In this document: positions 33,701 to 44,291 of the stretch, one piece after another
Position numbering within the stretch: position 1 is the first letter of the stretch
Layout of the letters: each line of letters opens with the position of its first letter
Origin: Owenweeksia sp.
GTDB lineage: Bacteria; Bacteroidota; Bacteroidia; Flavobacteriales; Schleiferiaceae
DNA length: 64,000 nt
NCBI GenBank assembly: GCA_002695025.1
Contig: NZNV01000023.1
Location: forward strand, 1-64,000
Direction of reading: 5' to 3'
Notes under the pieces: generated by a model
Told to the model about the DNA's origin: nothing
The model's input: only the letters and a program-made list of their open reading frames with translations
Databases searched by the model: none
Position numbers and translations under genes: made by a program

Positions 33701-36700
33701 AAATCCATCTCGTTCCCAGCAGGCCATATCAGGTCTTCATCTGTTGTTCCCCAAGGAGTTGCCTCCAGGGGTATTTCGTATTCGTAGTAGTTCTGATTAT
33801 AGTCACTACCCATACGAATGAAAAGGTTTAGATCTCCAGTACGCAAATTATCACTGGCGTTACCGGTAGCTTCATTAACCAGCGATTCTGCGTGGGCAAA
33901 CATCTTGAGACGGTTGTACATGCGCATGTCGAACTGCAGATTCCGGAATACGGCACGGGCAGCTCCATCCTTCAGATCACATACCCGAAGGGAAAGGGAC
34001 TGTTCATTTTGTTGCTGAGAGCTGGCTGTACCAAAGAGTACCTGGCGATCAATACCGGGAGGCAAAACGTAGGGTATAGGGTCACGCGAGGCGTTCTGTT
34101 CAATATTTACCGCTGCCACTTCAAAGAGCGTTTGGTCGCCCTCATCCTCTTCCAGGCCATCCCCGAATTCATCGAGGTTAAAGCGGTACCTTCTCCACTC
34201 TCCGCGTATCAGTTCAAGGCGGGCAAAGCGCAGGATTACCGGCTGATCCCATCCTTTCATAAACATCCTGATAAACCTTATGGATCGGAAATCACTGATT
34301 GGACCGACCTTCTTATCCGGTTCAAAAATGGGTATCTTGAATTGTACCCACCTGGACTGCACCGTTTTGCCGTTGGGCAGGGTCTTACTTTCAGCCTCGC
34401 GGATATCTGTGATATACGGGTGGCTTAGGGTGAGATTATTTTGGCTGAGCACCACCTTGTACTGGTAGTAAGTTTCAGATGTATTAAGAGTCTGGTCGCC
34501 ATTGATGTCTTCAATATCCGGGTTGTTGGTGGCAAATGCCGATACCCCGTCAATGGTTTGGGGATCACTGTTACCATCCGGGTTATTAAAATTCTTATAA
34601 CGCTGCGCGATACCTTGCTGCGAAAGGCTGGGGTCACGGTAATAGAGGAAGTTATCGTTAGAAGGATCCGATTGGGCTGCCTGGTACACCGGGTTGCTCT
34701 GATCCCCGGTAAGTTGTTCAATACGGCTCAGGAAGCTTTGCCCTCCCTGATCTACGGCAAAGTTAGCTTCCTCAGTATCACTTAAAAGATCATATCCCAC
34801 ATCCTGGATTTCTCTGGAAGCCGGATCGTTATCAAACGCAATAACGGGAGGTCTTACCCGGGGGGTATATCCCCAGTAAGTGGTGTCCAGCTTGGAAATA
34901 TCGCCATCGGCAGGCTTACCGTTCTCAATGGCCTGCTTTCCATCCTTAAGGATATCTTCACTAACACTTCCCAGGTTAAAATACAGCTCCCCTCCTTCCG
35001 GGTTTGCTTCGGATCCTTCCAGGAATGGATCCAGTACCCAGAACTGGATAAACTCAATATTCTGTTCTTCAAAATTGGTGGAACTCAGATCCCGCATAAT
35101 ACCGCCCCAACGGGAAGCAGGTTCATTCAGTTCCCCAGTTTGTTTCATACCGGCCGACACCGAGGTTCTTTCCACATCAAAGTTATAGGGCCCTCGTTCT
35201 TCAGGATAAAAGGCCAGGTCCAGTACTGGAATATTCTGTACCTGCGATTTATCTATCTCCAGCTTTGGAAAAACCTCCTTTATATCCACCCTCCGGGTGT
35301 ATTGCTCCGATTGCAAATCCGGGTTGTCCTTAAAAACCTGGGGGGTGCGGGAATCGGAACCGTGGAATAGTGGATCTACCGTATACCAGGCCAGCTTCGC
35401 CCGGTTATAGCCATAGGACACATCGCTGGCGTCAGCTTCCGGGAAAAGGTCGGGCTGGCCACCAGGTACACTGGCGAGTTGCCAGGCCCTTGGATTCCTG
35501 ATATCAATGGTGGTCTGGCTGTTCTCAAAATCATCCAGGTAAGTGGTGGGCTCCCCACCTATTTCAATACCTCTTGGTGAGCCGGGAACCAGTTGCGCAT
35601 ACTCTCCCTGAACCGTTATATTGGATTTGGCCTTGGTGTCTATAAACGGGATGGCATCCACCGCCCTGGTAAGGAAGGGCGCCTCTTTGGTGTAAGTTCC
35701 GTTTAGGCCAAAGATAGTGTTGGCTATGGGTTCATCACCGATATTGGTTTTTTGCGTTAGTGGCCGTTCCGCCAGGCGTAATACCGTAGCTCCTACATTG
35801 AGATTCTGATTTACTTCATAGTCCGCATTCAGGCCCATGAAGGTTTTGGTCTGGAAATTAAAAAGGGAGTTGTTTTCAAAATCCACCTTAATGGGTATAC
35901 CGGAGTTCAGTATTCCCTCATTGATAATACGTACGCGGCCAAGGTTATAATCCACGGTATAGTCAACATTCTCTACCAGTTTGGTACCACCAGCCGAAAC
36001 CGTAACCGACCCCTGGGGAATATTAAAGGCATTCAGTGATATTTCGCTGCTGGATGACGATTTGAAGGTACCTTTTAATAAGTATTTATTGAGCTGGGTT
36101 TCATTTTGAGCCTTAAAACGCGTAGAGTCGTAGAGTTGATGGTATACGTACTTTTCACGGGAATCTTCCGAATCCAGTTTCCGCGCCAGGTTGGAACCAA
36201 AAGGCTCCAGCACCGGGAAGATGATCTTGGCTGTTTGGGTATTGATAGTAATACCGGGCACAAAGTCAAAGAACCCGTCCGGTTGCGGGTCATTATTATT
36301 ATTCAGGCGGTCCAGTTCCATAACCCGCAACAGTAGCTGATCATTCAGGTTACCATCCGGAAGGAAGGGCACCGGGGTACCTCTTTCGTCATCACGGTAA
36401 AGGATATTAAGACGAAAATCCTCACGGTTTACCTGGAAAGCATTCAGGGAATAGATGTTTTTCATCATCAGGTCCCACATAGGTGCGTTTACGTTGAGAA
36501 CAGTACTCTTTAACATCTTCACCACCAGGTTTTGCGGAGGACTAACCCCATCGGTTGAAAATTCACCCACCTGATAGGTTTTACCGCCAGCGGTAAACTG
36601 GAAGGCTACCGCCAATACCTCATCCTGGTTTAAGGCTGAAGTAAGCGAGATATAACCCAACTGGGGATCATAATTATACTCGGTAGGCCTCAATTTGCGT

Positions 36701-38040
36701 GCATTGGCCACCTGTACGTATTCCAGGGTTTCCTCAAACCCCCGTGAGTTGAGAGCGGTATTTACACGCGAGATATCACGAACACCCGGGAAGTTTTTCT
36801 CCAGGGCTTCCGGGTTCAAGGCGTTATTCCGGTTGTCAGGAAAACCCCGGTAGGGAAAAAATCGACCGAAAATATCGTAACCAGGCCGGTTGGCTGAAGT
36901 GCTTCGATAAGCTCCGGAGCCATCCTTTTCACCCAAATCCATAAAGGCAACAATGTTTCGGGTATTCTCAGTTTCAGACCGAGTATTGGTTACCCATACT
37001 TCCACCTTGGTGATCTGTACCGGTGAAATGATAAGCGGCATCTGCGAAAGAAAGCTCTCATAGTTGTCACGGAAATACTGGGACAGGAAATAGTGTTTGT
37101 TGGCTTCGTACTGGTCCGCATTAATTTCAAAATCCGTGGTGGTAGCTCCTCCCTGAACATTAATAGAAGAAGACTGGCTTCGTTGTTCTGAGAACACACC
37201 GGTTAAACGCAGTTTACCAAATTGGAACTGGCCTTTTACCCCAAAAAGGCTTTGAGCCCCGCTGATCAGTGAGCTATTGAGCGGCAGGCTTACGTTACCG
37301 AGTTCTATCTTCTTGATAATATCATCTTCATCACCGGTAAATTCCACCTTCATCTGGTTCTCAAATGAAAATGTGGCTTCGGTATCATAGTTCGTGGTAA
37401 TCTTCAGTTTTTCGCCAATCTTACCGGTTACGTTCATCTGTATCCTTTGATCAAAATCAAAGTTGAAAGTGGAACGGTTGCGCTCCGGTATCAGGGGGTT
37501 GTCAATATTCTGAATACGACCACCAAAGCTCAACTGAGCATAACCCTGAGGGCGGATATCAATGGTATTGCTACCAAAGATCCTGGCAAAGCTTTCACTG
37601 TTTACCTGTATCTGAGGAATCAGGGAATTGCTGGGGTCTCGCCCCTCTGCCTTGGCAGCTTCTTCACTTTGTGTTTTGCTTTTCCAGTAATCATCAACCT
37701 GTTTCCGGGCTACATAATTGCGGTATTCCTCAGGCGTCATGAACATAGGGGGGCGAGCCTGAATGTTACCGATCTTAGGGGTTACAATATACTGTCCCGT
37801 TTCAGGGTCGTACTCTACCTCTTCCTTGTAATTGGAGGGGTTATCCAAGTAAAGCCCCCCTTCCTCTTCTTGAAAGGGATAAGGAAGGGTACTATCAGGC
37901 TCCGTACTATCCGCAACCATTTTTTCCCAGGGTTCATTGCGGTTACGAATGTTCGGCTTCCTGCTATTTACAGCGGAAAGCGTGAACACCGCTGCCACGG
38001 AAACAAAAAATACTATAGCCTTCAGCGTATCCTTTCTCAT
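30715..38040 (-). CDS. sprA: Type IX secretion / gliding protein SprA (outer-membrane translocon)
   Basis: 2441 residues, the size expected for SprA/Sov. Signal peptide region [19 protein letters not shown], then a very large series of beta-strands rich in aromatic and Asn residues throughout, including [38 protein letters not shown] and the C-terminal strand [14 protein letters not shown]. SprA forms a 36-strand beta-barrel through which type IX substrates leave the cell. The ATG overlaps the ruvA stop (TAATG), so the two are translationally coupled. A substrate with a C-terminal sorting domain is encoded 900 bases beyond on the other strand. Confidence 0.96.
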   Translation of the reverse strand: MRKDTLKAIVFFVSVAAVFTLSAVNSRKPNIRNRNEPWEKMVADSTEPDSTLPYPFQEEEGGLYLDNPSNYKEEVEYDPETGQYIVTPKIGNIQARPPMFMTPEEYRNYVARKQVDDYWKSKTQSEEAAKAEGRDPSNSLIPQIQVNSESFARIFGSNTIDIRPQGYAQLSFGGRIQNIDNPLIPERNRSTFNFDFDQRIQMNVTGKIGEKLKITTNYDTEATFSFENQMKVEFTGDEDDIIKKIELGNVSLPLNSSLISGAQSLFGVKGQFQFGKLRLTGVFSEQRSQSSSINVQGGATTTDFEINADQYEANKHYFLSQYFRDNYESFLSQMPLIISPVQITKVEVWVTNTRSETENTRNIVAFMDLGEKDGSGAYRSTSANRPGYDIFGRFFPYRGFPDNRNNALNPEALEKNFPGVRDISRVNTALNSRGFEETLEYVQVANARKLRPTEYNYDPQLGYISLTSALNQDEVLAVAFQFTAGGKTYQVGEFSTDGVSPPQNLVVKMLKSTVLNVNAPMWDLMMKNIYSLNAFQVNREDFRLNILYRDDERGTPVPFLPDGNLNDQLLLRVMELDRLNNNNDPQPDGFFDFVPGITINTQTAKIIFPVLEPFGSNLARKLDSEDSREKYVYHQLYDSTRFKAQNETQLNKYLLKGTFKSSSSSEISLNAFNIPQGSVTVSAGGTKLVENVDYTVDYNLGRVRIINEGILNSGIPIKVDFENNSLFNFQTKTFMGLNADYEVNQNLNVGATVLRLAERPLTQKTNIGDEPIANTIFGLNGTYTKEAPFLTRAVDAIPFIDTKAKSNITVQGEYAQLVPGSPRGIEIGGEPTTYLDDFENSQTTIDIRNPRAWQLASVPGGQPDLFPEADASDVSYGYNRAKLAWYTVDPLFHGSDSRTPQVFKDNPDLQSEQYTRRVDIKEVFPKLEIDKSQVQNIPVLDLAFYPEERGPYNFDVERTSVSAGMKQTGELNEPASRWGGIMRDLSSTNFEEQNIEFIQFWVLDPFLEGSEANPEGGELYFNLGSVSEDILKDGKQAIENGKPADGDISKLDTTYWGYTPRVRPPVIAFDNDPASREIQDVGYDLLSDTEEANFAVDQGGQSFLSRIEQLTGDQSNPVYQAAQSDPSNDNFLYYRDPSLSQQGIAQRYKNFNNPDGNSDPQTIDGVSAFATNNPDIEDINGDQTLNTSETYYQYKVVLSQNNLTLSHPYITDIREAESKTLPNGKTVQSRWVQFKIPIFEPDKKVGPISDFRSIRFIRMFMKGWDQPVILRFARLELIRGEWRRYRFNLDEFGDGLEEDEGDQTLFEVAAVNIEQNASRDPIPYVLPPGIDRQVLFGTASSQQQNEQSLSLRVCDLKDGAARAVFRNLQFDMRMYNRLKMFAHAESLVNEATGNASDNLRTGDLNLFIRMGSDYNQNYYEYEIPLEATPWGTTDEDLIWPAGNEMDFELSEFKEVKLERDRVYRTNGISNTEKYTVRKGRAAGSMAEISVVGAPNLGNVRTIMIGLRNPKTRDNNNSVCAEVWVNELRLTEFDQRGGWAANARVAAQLADFANVSLSGRTSSVGFGSIDQNVNERQKEEIYAYDLQSSFQLGMFFAKDIGLRIPMYFGLSEEWKNPQFNPLDPDIEFDDALNNLETPEDRKELKEIAQDYTRRKSINFTNVRKERTGDKAKKAPQVYDIENFSASYSFNEIVRRNINVKQDIRRDYMGSLNYTYQTQPKPVEPFKKVKFLQSEHLALVRDFNFYWYPKNFTVIGTLNRSYNILQARDIELDIPNGLPVTYNKSFTFNRQYSLLYDITKSLKFDFNARMNTRIDELSGAPDTTGNREEIWKNLKNFGRPTNYHQTVNLNWQVPINKLPFFEFANVSARYTGDYDWNANSLRAQEGPDSLNFGNTIQNSMQLQLNNSFNLVALYNKFPYLRRVNQGTRKRPDARRGALRENALGRTERSPGDEDKEEEERSAFQKVLDGTVKTLMMIKNASANFSKTQGTLLPGFKPQASILGMDDARGYAPGYLFTLGDQADIRDEAVARDWLVTTPYLNNQYSRTYNESMNFRVTAEPANDLRIVLTADKSQSSNTSEFYRFNDDPDIGDPRFESQNSFTTQNYTISYYTLPTAFESSKAPDYSSDAYNTFLANREVISRQLAVEYANSGDAPDGYTPTLRDVPQDSSSYGYQNFSYVSQQVLIPAFLAAYSGSDINSFGANPRRKTPIPNWQVTYDGLGKLNFVKRFFNSMVLSHSYRSTYTISNISTNLLRDQQLQEYPDRAPINQNGDLLPELQIGAVVLSEQFAPLVGFNMKLKNSMSIKLEYKKSRNLTLSLTNNQLTETKGTEWVVGTGYIIKDVRLKFISIGSRRTNPVSNLELKADVAIRDNVTIIRRILEDISQPTAGQKVVTLKFSADYQLSKRVNSKFFYDLNLSRFKTSNAYPITTHQFGLSFRLNLGQ

Positions 38041-38627
38041 TACAATCTTTTCAGCGCTGTTTTAATCATCTCCTCCAAGCTGATGGAGGGATTTTCTTTT
38101 TTGATCTGGTGTAATAGTTTATGTGTCTGGCGGGTAGCGTATCCCAGGACCTCTAGAGCCGAAGAAGCCTCCGGGATCACATCTGAAGCACCTGCTGAAA
38201 GTGGCCTTCCGCCTTCACCGAGACCTATATTGCTGACCTTATCTTTCAGGTCAACAATAATGCGCTGAGCCGTTTTGGCACCTATGCCTTTCACGGATTT
38301 AAGGAGTCCAACATTTTCAGAGGCTATACAGTCCTGTACTTCTTCAGCTGACAGGCTGCTTAATATTACCCGGGCTGTATTACCTCCCACACCTGATACC
38401 GATATAAGGAGGCTGAAGATCTCCTTTTCAATACGGTCATAAAACCCAAATAAGGTTTGAGCATCTTCCTTATATATAGGTAAGGTGTAAAGTTTAACCT
38501 CTGACAAAGAGGAAATGTGAGAATACGTGGTAAGGGTAATATTAACTAAATAGCCAACACCTCCGCATTCAACTACCGCAAATGCAGGGTTTACTTCTGT
38601 TAAATTTCCTTGTAAATGATGAATCAT
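38040..38627 (-). CDS. ruvA: Holliday junction branch migration protein RuvA
   Basis: 195 residues, usual length. OB-fold N-terminus MIHHLQGNLTEVNPAFAVVECGGVGYLVNI, acidic pin region, helix-hairpin-helix pair LLISVSGVGGNTARVILSSL and LLKSVKGIGAKTAQRIIVDLK, and a C-terminal RuvB-binding domain DVIPEASSALEVLGYATRQ. The partner ruvB is 9 kb away. First gene of the ruvA-sprA unit. Confidence 0.96.
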   Translation of the reverse strand: MIHHLQGNLTEVNPAFAVVECGGVGYLVNITLTTYSHISSLSEVKLYTLPIYKEDAQTLFGFYDRIEKEIFSLLISVSGVGGNTARVILSSLSAEEVQDCIASENVGLLKSVKGIGAKTAQRIIVDLKDKVSNIGLGEGGRPLSAGASDVIPEASSALEVLGYATRQTHKLLHQIKKENPSISLEEMIKTALKRL

Positions 38628-38951
38628 GTACGCAGGTTCGGGTCTGTAATTGTTCTATCTTTTGGTCAAATTCAGCTTAGAGAACGCCAAAAATAGATAT
38701 TTCATATATGGTTGGGTTAAAAAAATGGAGGGCAAATATATGGCTCCTGATATTACCGGCTACACATCTGTTGATTAACTTAATATGCTCGACCTGATAC
38801 TTTTATTTCAAACTTTGCAACAGGTTACCCTCAAATTATGAAGGGCTAGGACTATCTCTGAATTTCATCGCCTAAAGCTTCTTACAACCAGTCACTTGGA
38901 AAATTACTACCAACAAGGTATATTCGTTCGTTCAACTTAAAAAAGTGGATT
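38628..38951. other. Divergent promoter region between ruvA and the type IX-secreted gene
   Basis: About 320 AT-rich bases. A minus-strand TATTTTTG (38695-38688) 61 bases above ruvA is a possible -7 box; the rightward promoter is listed separately. No gene or repeat seen. Confidence 0.4.
38896..38926 (+). promoter_or_regulatory. Promoter of the type IX-sorted Omp28-like gene
   Basis: TTG (38896-38898), 20 bases, TATATTCG (38919-38926; one change from TAnnTTTG), 25 bases above the ATG at 38952. Confidence 0.5.
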
Positions 38952-41051
38952 ATGAAAAAACTTTATGCATTACTTCTTTTTGTGGTAAGTGCGGGCATGC
39001 TAAACGCTCAATACTACCTTCTTCCAGCGTATGATGTTGGGTTTAACCCCGGAGAATTAAACAGTGACCCGGAACAAACCGAAGCATCCCTGGCCAGTGG
39101 TAGTTACGGCTGGACTACCATCATGAACTCTACTACTACTGATACATGGTCTTCTTCACAGGCCCTTCCTTTCAGCTTTAACTTTAACGGAAATGCCGTA
39201 ACCAGCTACCAGGTGTCAAATGCAGGGGTACTTACCTTCAGCTCTTCCCCAGGAATGGCCCCTCCCACAACTCCTTCTGCACTCCCTAGTGTTCTGTTGC
39301 CAGATAAATCCATTTGTGCATGGGGCATTAACATTGGAGGTGCCAATGACGCCATACTAAGCAAGACCTTCGGAACCGCTCCCAATCGTCAGCACTGGGT
39401 ATTTTTCTCATCCGCTTCACACCCGGCTTTGGGAGCAGGATCATGGACTTACTGGGGCATTGTTTTAGAGGAAAGCACTGACAAAATCTATGTTGTGGAT
39501 CAAAGGACCTACAGCCCCACCGGAACGGCCAACGTAGCTGTAACCGTTGGTATCCAGACCAGCGTTGGTTCCGTGATACAGGTTCCCTCTTCCCCGAATG
39601 TAAGCAGTGGAACTACTGCAACCGGTGGCTCAGGTGATGACCCTAGTGATAATACCTGGTACGAATTTGCTTTCGGTACCCAGGCTAACTATGACATAGC
39701 CGGTGTGGGACACACTATCCCACAGCTGGTGCAAACCGGTTCAGCAAACAGCCTTACCCTGAAATTCAGGAACCGTGGAGCTTTTAATATTAACTCTATG
39801 GACCTCAATTATCGCATTAACGGAGGTGCCGCAGTAACCACCAGCCTGAGTTCTCTCAACATTGGTTCGGGTGATTTTTACGAGATCGCTCACCCTACTG
39901 CATGGACTCCTCCTACGGATGCCTTTTACACCATTGAGGCATGGGCCTCCAACCTTAACGGTAACAGTGATGGCGTAAATAGCAATGACACTATTACCAT
40001 CCAGGTGAGAGCCGTTGCCAACCCTCCTGAAAGAATAGTAGTAATTGAAGAAAAGACCGGAACCTGGTGTGGATGGTGTCCACGCGGACTGATCGGTATG
40101 GACTACATGACCACCCAATACCCCAACAGCGTAGTAGGCATTGCCGTTCATAACGCTGACCCCATGGTGGTTGGAACTTACGATGCCAACATTGGCACGG
40201 TAGCTCCCGGAGGTTATCCCGGTTCAGCGGTTGACCGTATCCTGGGTCCTGACCCTAACAATGTGGACCTGGAAGATGCTTACAACGAACGTCAGGGTGT
40301 GCTTCCACAAGCCACTGTGGGTATTAGCGGTCTTACCTATAATGCAACAAATGGACAGATCTCTGTAGATGTTTCCGCAGAATTCTTTGCTGATTTCAAC
40401 AATGCTGACCTGCGTTTTGTAATGGTATTGACCGAAGACAGCGTTACCGGATCATCCAGTGGTTATGCCCAGGCAAACTACTATAGCTTCCAGTCTCAGA
40501 ACATTGCGCTTACCGGTTACGGTCGCAACTGGCAAACTTCCCCCTCTACCATTCCAGCCAGTGAAATGCATTATGATCACGTAGCCCGTGGTATTTACCC
40601 TAACTTCTTTGGTGCAGCAGGAAGCGTTCCTGCCAACGTTAGTTTCGGACAAACGGTATCCTATACCATGAACGCCAACCTGCCCAATGCCGTTCAAAGC
40701 GATAGCCGCGTTCATGTAGTGGTTATGCTGGTGGATAATGGTACTTATGAAGTACTGAATTCCAAAAGTGTAAAACTGAAAGGCCAGATCGGCAACGAGG
40801 AATTGTCCAATGCCAACGTTCTTGTTTATCCTAACCCAGCAGCGGATCATTTCTATGTAAATGCCGAAGCTATGGGAGGAGATGTAAGCATCAACCTTGT
40901 AAACAGTATAGGACAGGTAGTTCGTTCTTCTGAACACGAATCTTCAGAAGTTATTGAACTGAATACCTCTGACCTGGGAACAGGAGTTTACATTCTCACC
41001 ATTGAATCTGATGATGAAAGCTATACCCAGCGTATAAGCATTGTACGATAA
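38952..41051 (+). CDS. Omp28-like thioredoxin-domain protein with type IX sorting domain
   Basis: 699 residues. Signal peptide MKKLYALLLFVVSAGMLNAQ; a beta-rich N-terminal region (about 20-350); then an Omp28-type thioredoxin-like domain starting IVVIEEKTGTWCGWCPRGL with CxxC at 373-376; and a C-terminal type A sorting domain (about 615-699: VLVYPNPAADHFYVN, INLVNSIGQVVRS, LNTSDLGTGVYILTIESDD, ending QRISIVR). Should be secreted by the SprA system and anchored to or released from the surface. Sits upstream of a terminator and a second thiol-redox operon. A surface disulfide-handling enzyme is the likely role; substrate unknown. Confidence 0.92.
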   Translation: MKKLYALLLFVVSAGMLNAQYYLLPAYDVGFNPGELNSDPEQTEASLASGSYGWTTIMNSTTTDTWSSSQALPFSFNFNGNAVTSYQVSNAGVLTFSSSPGMAPPTTPSALPSVLLPDKSICAWGINIGGANDAILSKTFGTAPNRQHWVFFSSASHPALGAGSWTYWGIVLEESTDKIYVVDQRTYSPTGTANVAVTVGIQTSVGSVIQVPSSPNVSSGTTATGGSGDDPSDNTWYEFAFGTQANYDIAGVGHTIPQLVQTGSANSLTLKFRNRGAFNINSMDLNYRINGGAAVTTSLSSLNIGSGDFYEIAHPTAWTPPTDAFYTIEAWASNLNGNSDGVNSNDTITIQVRAVANPPERIVVIEEKTGTWCGWCPRGLIGMDYMTTQYPNSVVGIAVHNADPMVVGTYDANIGTVAPGGYPGSAVDRILGPDPNNVDLEDAYNERQGVLPQATVGISGLTYNATNGQISVDVSAEFFADFNNADLRFVMVLTEDSVTGSSSGYAQANYYSFQSQNIALTGYGRNWQTSPSTIPASEMHYDHVARGIYPNFFGAAGSVPANVSFGQTVSYTMNANLPNAVQSDSRVHVVVMLVDNGTYEVLNSKSVKLKGQIGNEELSNANVLVYPNPAADHFYVNAEAMGGDVSINLVNSIGQVVRSSEHESSEVIELNTSDLGTGVYILTIESDDESYTQRISIVR

Positions 41052-41070
41052 TTTGTTTTCAATAAAGATA

Positions 41071-41097
41071 AAAGGCCGGGTGTAGTTCCCGGCCTTT
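41071..41097 (+). terminator. Strong terminator after the Omp28-like gene
   Basis: AAAGGCCGGG (41071-41080) pairs perfectly with CCCGGCCTTT (41088-41097) around TGTAGTT, followed by TCATTTTT. Confidence 0.88.
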
Positions 41098-41159
41098 TCA
41101 TTTTTGGGTAAGGCTCAATCTAATTTAATAGCTTCGCAAGGCAAAATTTAATTTGGTCT

Positions 41160-41167
41160 TATATTTG
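41160..41167 (+). promoter_or_regulatory. -7 element TATATTTG of the tlpA operon
   Basis: Exact TAnnTTTG match, 55 bases above the tlpA ATG at 41223. A TTG at the usual distance is not clear. Confidence 0.45.
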
Positions 41168-41175
41168 GTCCATTA

Positions 41176-41196
41176 AGCCAGGGCCATAGCCTGGCT
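41176..41196 (+). promoter_or_regulatory. Leader hairpin in front of tlpA
   Basis: AGCCAGG (41176-41182) and CCTGGCT (41190-41196), a perfect 7-base stem with loop GCCATAG, followed by CTTTT and then ATGAACG. It lies at the predicted 5' end of the mRNA, so it may stabilise the transcript or act as a weak attenuator. Confidence 0.45.
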
Positions 41197-41222
41197 CTTT
41201 TATGAACGATAATTTTTATTCT

Positions 41223-41735
41223 ATGAAAAGATATACTCCCCTTCTGATTTTGGCATTTTTCTTTCTGGCTATAACAGCCAAGGCTCAGGACAAAATACCA
41301 TCCATCAAAGTGAAGGATCTGAACGGAAATGTGGTAGACGCTTCTAGCCTTGCCAGTAATAATGGTAAACCCGTAGTAATAAGCTTTTGGGCTACCTGGT
41401 GCAAACCTTGCGTACGAGAGCTCAATGCTATCAAAGATCAGTACATTGACTGGCAGGATGAAAGTGGTGTAAAGCTTATAGCTATTTCCATTGACGACTC
41501 CCGTAATTCTGCCAAAGTAAAGCCTTTCATAACCGGTCAGGGCTGGGAATACCCTGTTTACCTGGATGAAAATTCAGAGCTTCGCAGGGCTCTTAACGTG
41601 AACAACATTCCTCACACTTTCCTGCTGGACGGTAAGGGCAATATCGTGTGGCAGCACAATGGCTATATTCCCGGTGATGAAGACCATCTTTATGAGTTAA
41701 TAACCAAGGTTTCTAAAGGCGAAAAAATCAAATAG
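41223..41735 (+). CDS. TlpA-family periplasmic thioredoxin
   Basis: 170 residues from ATG 41223 (MKRYTPLLILAFFFLAITAKA), which gives a signal peptide; seven upstream codons from 41202 are likely untranslated. Redoxin domain with SFWATWCKPCVREL (active-site cysteines 60 and 63) and cis-proline NIPHTFLLDGKG. TlpA/ResA-type thiol-disulfide oxidoreductases keep periplasmic cysteines reduced, for instance in cytochrome c or CuA maturation. First gene of a four-gene operon; 19 bases to the next. Confidence 0.93.
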   Translation: MKRYTPLLILAFFFLAITAKAQDKIPSIKVKDLNGNVVDASSLASNNGKPVVISFWATWCKPCVRELNAIKDQYIDWQDESGVKLIAISIDDSRNSAKVKPFITGQGWEYPVYLDENSELRRALNVNNIPHTFLLDGKGNIVWQHNGYIPGDEDHLYELITKVSKGEKIK

Positions 41736-41754
41736 TAACCATTAAAGCAAACGG

Positions 41755-43458
41755 ATGAAAAAACTTTTTACCGGCTTTAACCTACTGGTATGTTCTTTTT
41801 TATTGGCCCAGAACAACAATGATTTCGGACAGATAAGCGGAAATTTCCAATCCGATTTTCAATACTACATAGAGGATACACTTATTGATCCCTCCGGAGA
41901 GGCTAACCCCGATGAACGGGTTTTGGGTACCGGCTTTTTGAACCTTACCTACACTAAGGGAAACTTTATAGCAGGAATACGGTACGAAAACTATCAGAAT
42001 CAAAGAGTGGGGCTGCCCGCAGGCTACAATAGCGAGGGTATTACGTATCGCTATGCCCGTTTTATTAAGGATGGCTTTGATGTAACGGCCGGTAATTATT
42101 ATGAGCAATTCGGAAGTGGCCTGGTATTGCGCACTTATGAAGAACGCGGACTGGGTATAGATAACAACCTGGACGGATTACGTCTGGTCTATCAGCCGGC
42201 AGCCGGTATCAACTTAAAAGGTATCATTGGCAGACAACGTAACTATTTTGAGAAAGGTGATGGCCTTGTGCGGGGATTTGATGCGGAGTGGAGCTTAAAG
42301 CCTACTCTGGGATGGACAGGGAACACCAACCTCATTATAGGTGGTAGCTTTGTAAGCAAATACGAGGCAGCCAACGATCCGGAATTAAACCTCCCCGAAA
42401 ATGTGGGTTCCGGTGCCATACGCGTGAACCTTATTACGGGTAACTTCAACATTTATGGTGAATACGCACGGAAGTCTACCGATCCCAATGCGTACAACGG
42501 CTATATATTTAAAGAAGGGGAAGGACTGTATGCCACCGCTTCCTACGCCAATAACGGCTTAGGTGTATCGCTGGGCTTCAAGCGCTATGACAACTTCTTC
42601 TTCAAATCGCAGCGCGAATCAGACCTTCAACAATTATTCATTAACTACCTGCCTTCACTCACCACTTTACACACCTATACCTTACCGGCCCTTTACTCCT
42701 TCAACACCCAGGGGAATGGTGAAATGGGTTTTCAGGGAGAAATCTCTTATAACTTTAAACGGAACACTCTTTTTGGTGGAAAGTACGGTACTCTCCTAAC
42801 ATTGAGCTACGCCAATAGCTATAGTCTTGATAAGGACTATAAGCTACGCCCCCGCTATTCACCCGCGGATACTACTATCATTGATAGTGTACTGCGCGGT
42901 TCGCAAGGGTATTCCAGCTCTTTCCTGGGCCGTGGACCTTATACCTACTTCCAGGATTTCCACATGGAGATCAAAAAGAAACTCTCCAAGAACTGGCGTG
43001 CTACAGCCACCTATTACAACTTTGTGTACAATTTCAGCACCCTTATCAAGGGTGCATCAGATTACGACTATGATGCGGCCGGTAGCGAGCCCGATATATT
43101 TACGGTTAATGCCGGTGTGCTGGAGTTACTCTACAAGATCAAGCCCCGCCATTCGCTGCGCACCGAGATACAAGGTTTGTTCACCGAGGGAGACCGTGGG
43201 GACTGGGCTTTATTGTTATTGGAATACTCTATAGCACCCAGCTGGTTCTTTGCTATACAGGATGCCTACAACTACGGAAACCCGGAGGAAGACCTTCAAA
43301 TTCATTATCTTAGCACTAATGTGGGTTACTCCTTTGGTACTACCCGCTTTCAATTGGGTTATGGCCGGCAACAACAAGGAGTTTTCTGCGTTGGAGGTAT
43401 TTGCCGTATCGTTCCGGCCTCCAATGGGTTCACGTTTAGTGTTACTTCAAACTTTTAG
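41755..43458 (+). CDS. DUF6029-family outer-membrane beta-barrel protein
   Basis: 567 residues. Signal MKKLFTGFNLLVCSFLLAQ, then QISGNFQSDFQYYIEDTLI and repeated aromatic beta-strands to a C-terminal Phe (ASNGFTFSVTSNF). The pattern YARFIKDGFDVTAGNYYEQFGSGL and GLRLVYQPAAGINLKG matches the DUF6029 family often coded between TlpA and Omp28 genes in Bacteroidota. A barrel of about 24-28 strands would fit the length. Its stop is three bases before the Omp28 lipoprotein gene. No function assigned to the family. Confidence 0.86.
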   Translation: MKKLFTGFNLLVCSFLLAQNNNDFGQISGNFQSDFQYYIEDTLIDPSGEANPDERVLGTGFLNLTYTKGNFIAGIRYENYQNQRVGLPAGYNSEGITYRYARFIKDGFDVTAGNYYEQFGSGLVLRTYEERGLGIDNNLDGLRLVYQPAAGINLKGIIGRQRNYFEKGDGLVRGFDAEWSLKPTLGWTGNTNLIIGGSFVSKYEAANDPELNLPENVGSGAIRVNLITGNFNIYGEYARKSTDPNAYNGYIFKEGEGLYATASYANNGLGVSLGFKRYDNFFFKSQRESDLQQLFINYLPSLTTLHTYTLPALYSFNTQGNGEMGFQGEISYNFKRNTLFGGKYGTLLTLSYANSYSLDKDYKLRPRYSPADTTIIDSVLRGSQGYSSSFLGRGPYTYFQDFHMEIKKKLSKNWRATATYYNFVYNFSTLIKGASDYDYDAAGSEPDIFTVNAGVLELLYKIKPRHSLRTEIQGLFTEGDRGDWALLLLEYSIAPSWFFAIQDAYNYGNPEEDLQIHYLSTNVGYSFGTTRFQLGYGRQQQGVFCVGGICRIVPASNGFTFSVTSNF

Positions 43459-43461
43459 AGA

Positions 43462-44289
43462 ATGATGAAGAGATTATCAGTACTATGCGGTTTGGCTGTA
43501 ACCATGATGAGTTGCACTAAAATAGATCAACCGCTTAAAAATGAATACGGCTTTGTTCCCTTGCCGGATAGTTCCAGTAAGGTTCTATTGCTGGAAGAAT
43601 TTACAGGAACTTCCTGTAACAATTGTCCCAAGGCAGCAGAAAAAGCCCGGGAGTTTCATGAAACTTTTCCCGGTCAGGTAGTACTGTTATCCATCCATGC
43701 CGGGGGATTTGCCATCCCCAATTCTAAGCATCCTGATGATTTCAGGACCGATGCAGGTAACGAGATCTATAACTTTTTTAAACCCCAGGGCGTACCCAGC
43801 GGAATGTTTGATCGCAGCGGCCATCCTACTCCTGGCGCACCTGTGTTGCTTTCCAAATGGGATGAAGCTATTGTAGAAGAACTCAATAAGCCGGCATTAA
43901 TGTCCTTAACGCCTACCTTCAAGTATGATGAGGGAACCAATAAGCTTTCGCTACGCACGGAAATAGTGGCTACCTCCACTCTACCTGAAAGTGATTATTT
44001 TTTCAGCGCATTTGTTTATGAAGACAGTATTGTTGCACCTCAAACCCTGGAAGACGGGGTAACGGTGGAGCATGACTATGTACACATGCACATGCTACGG
44101 GCAAGCTTTACCGATAATGCTTTTGGTAAAGCCTTGGTGAGTGGCAGCATCAATAATGGAGCCGCGTATGCTCAGGAATATTCTATTGCCGTGGATCCAA
44201 AATGGGACGTCAATCACGTAGGAGCCGTATTCTTTGTGTATGATCGCAACACCTACGAAGTGGTACAGGCCGGAAATGCCCACCTGTAA
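43462..44289 (+). CDS. Omp28-related lipoprotein (thioredoxin-like)
   Basis: 275 residues (ATG at 43462 or 43465). Lipoprotein signal with MMSC (Cys18). Omp28 domain starts VLLLEEFTGTSCNNCPKAAE with CxxC at 52-55, then VVLLSIHAGGFAIPN and the cis-proline segment GVPSGMFDR. The rest is a beta-sandwich. Tethered by lipid, probably in the outer membrane. Together with TlpA and the type IX-secreted Omp28 protein it makes three CxxC thioredoxin-fold proteins in 6 kb. Confidence 0.9.
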   Translation: MMKRLSVLCGLAVTMMSCTKIDQPLKNEYGFVPLPDSSSKVLLLEEFTGTSCNNCPKAAEKAREFHETFPGQVVLLSIHAGGFAIPNSKHPDDFRTDAGNEIYNFFKPQGVPSGMFDRSGHPTPGAPVLLSKWDEAIVEELNKPALMSLTPTFKYDEGTNKLSLRTEIVATSTLPESDYFFSAFVYEDSIVAPQTLEDGVTVEHDYVHMHMLRASFTDNAFGKALVSGSINNGAAYAQEYSIAVDPKWDVNHVGAVFFVYDRNTYEVVQAGNAHL

Positions 44290-44291
44290 CT

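Noticed and set aside
37447-38268. 273-residue frame opposite the sprA start and ruvA
   Set aside because: Antisense to two clear genes; no family features.
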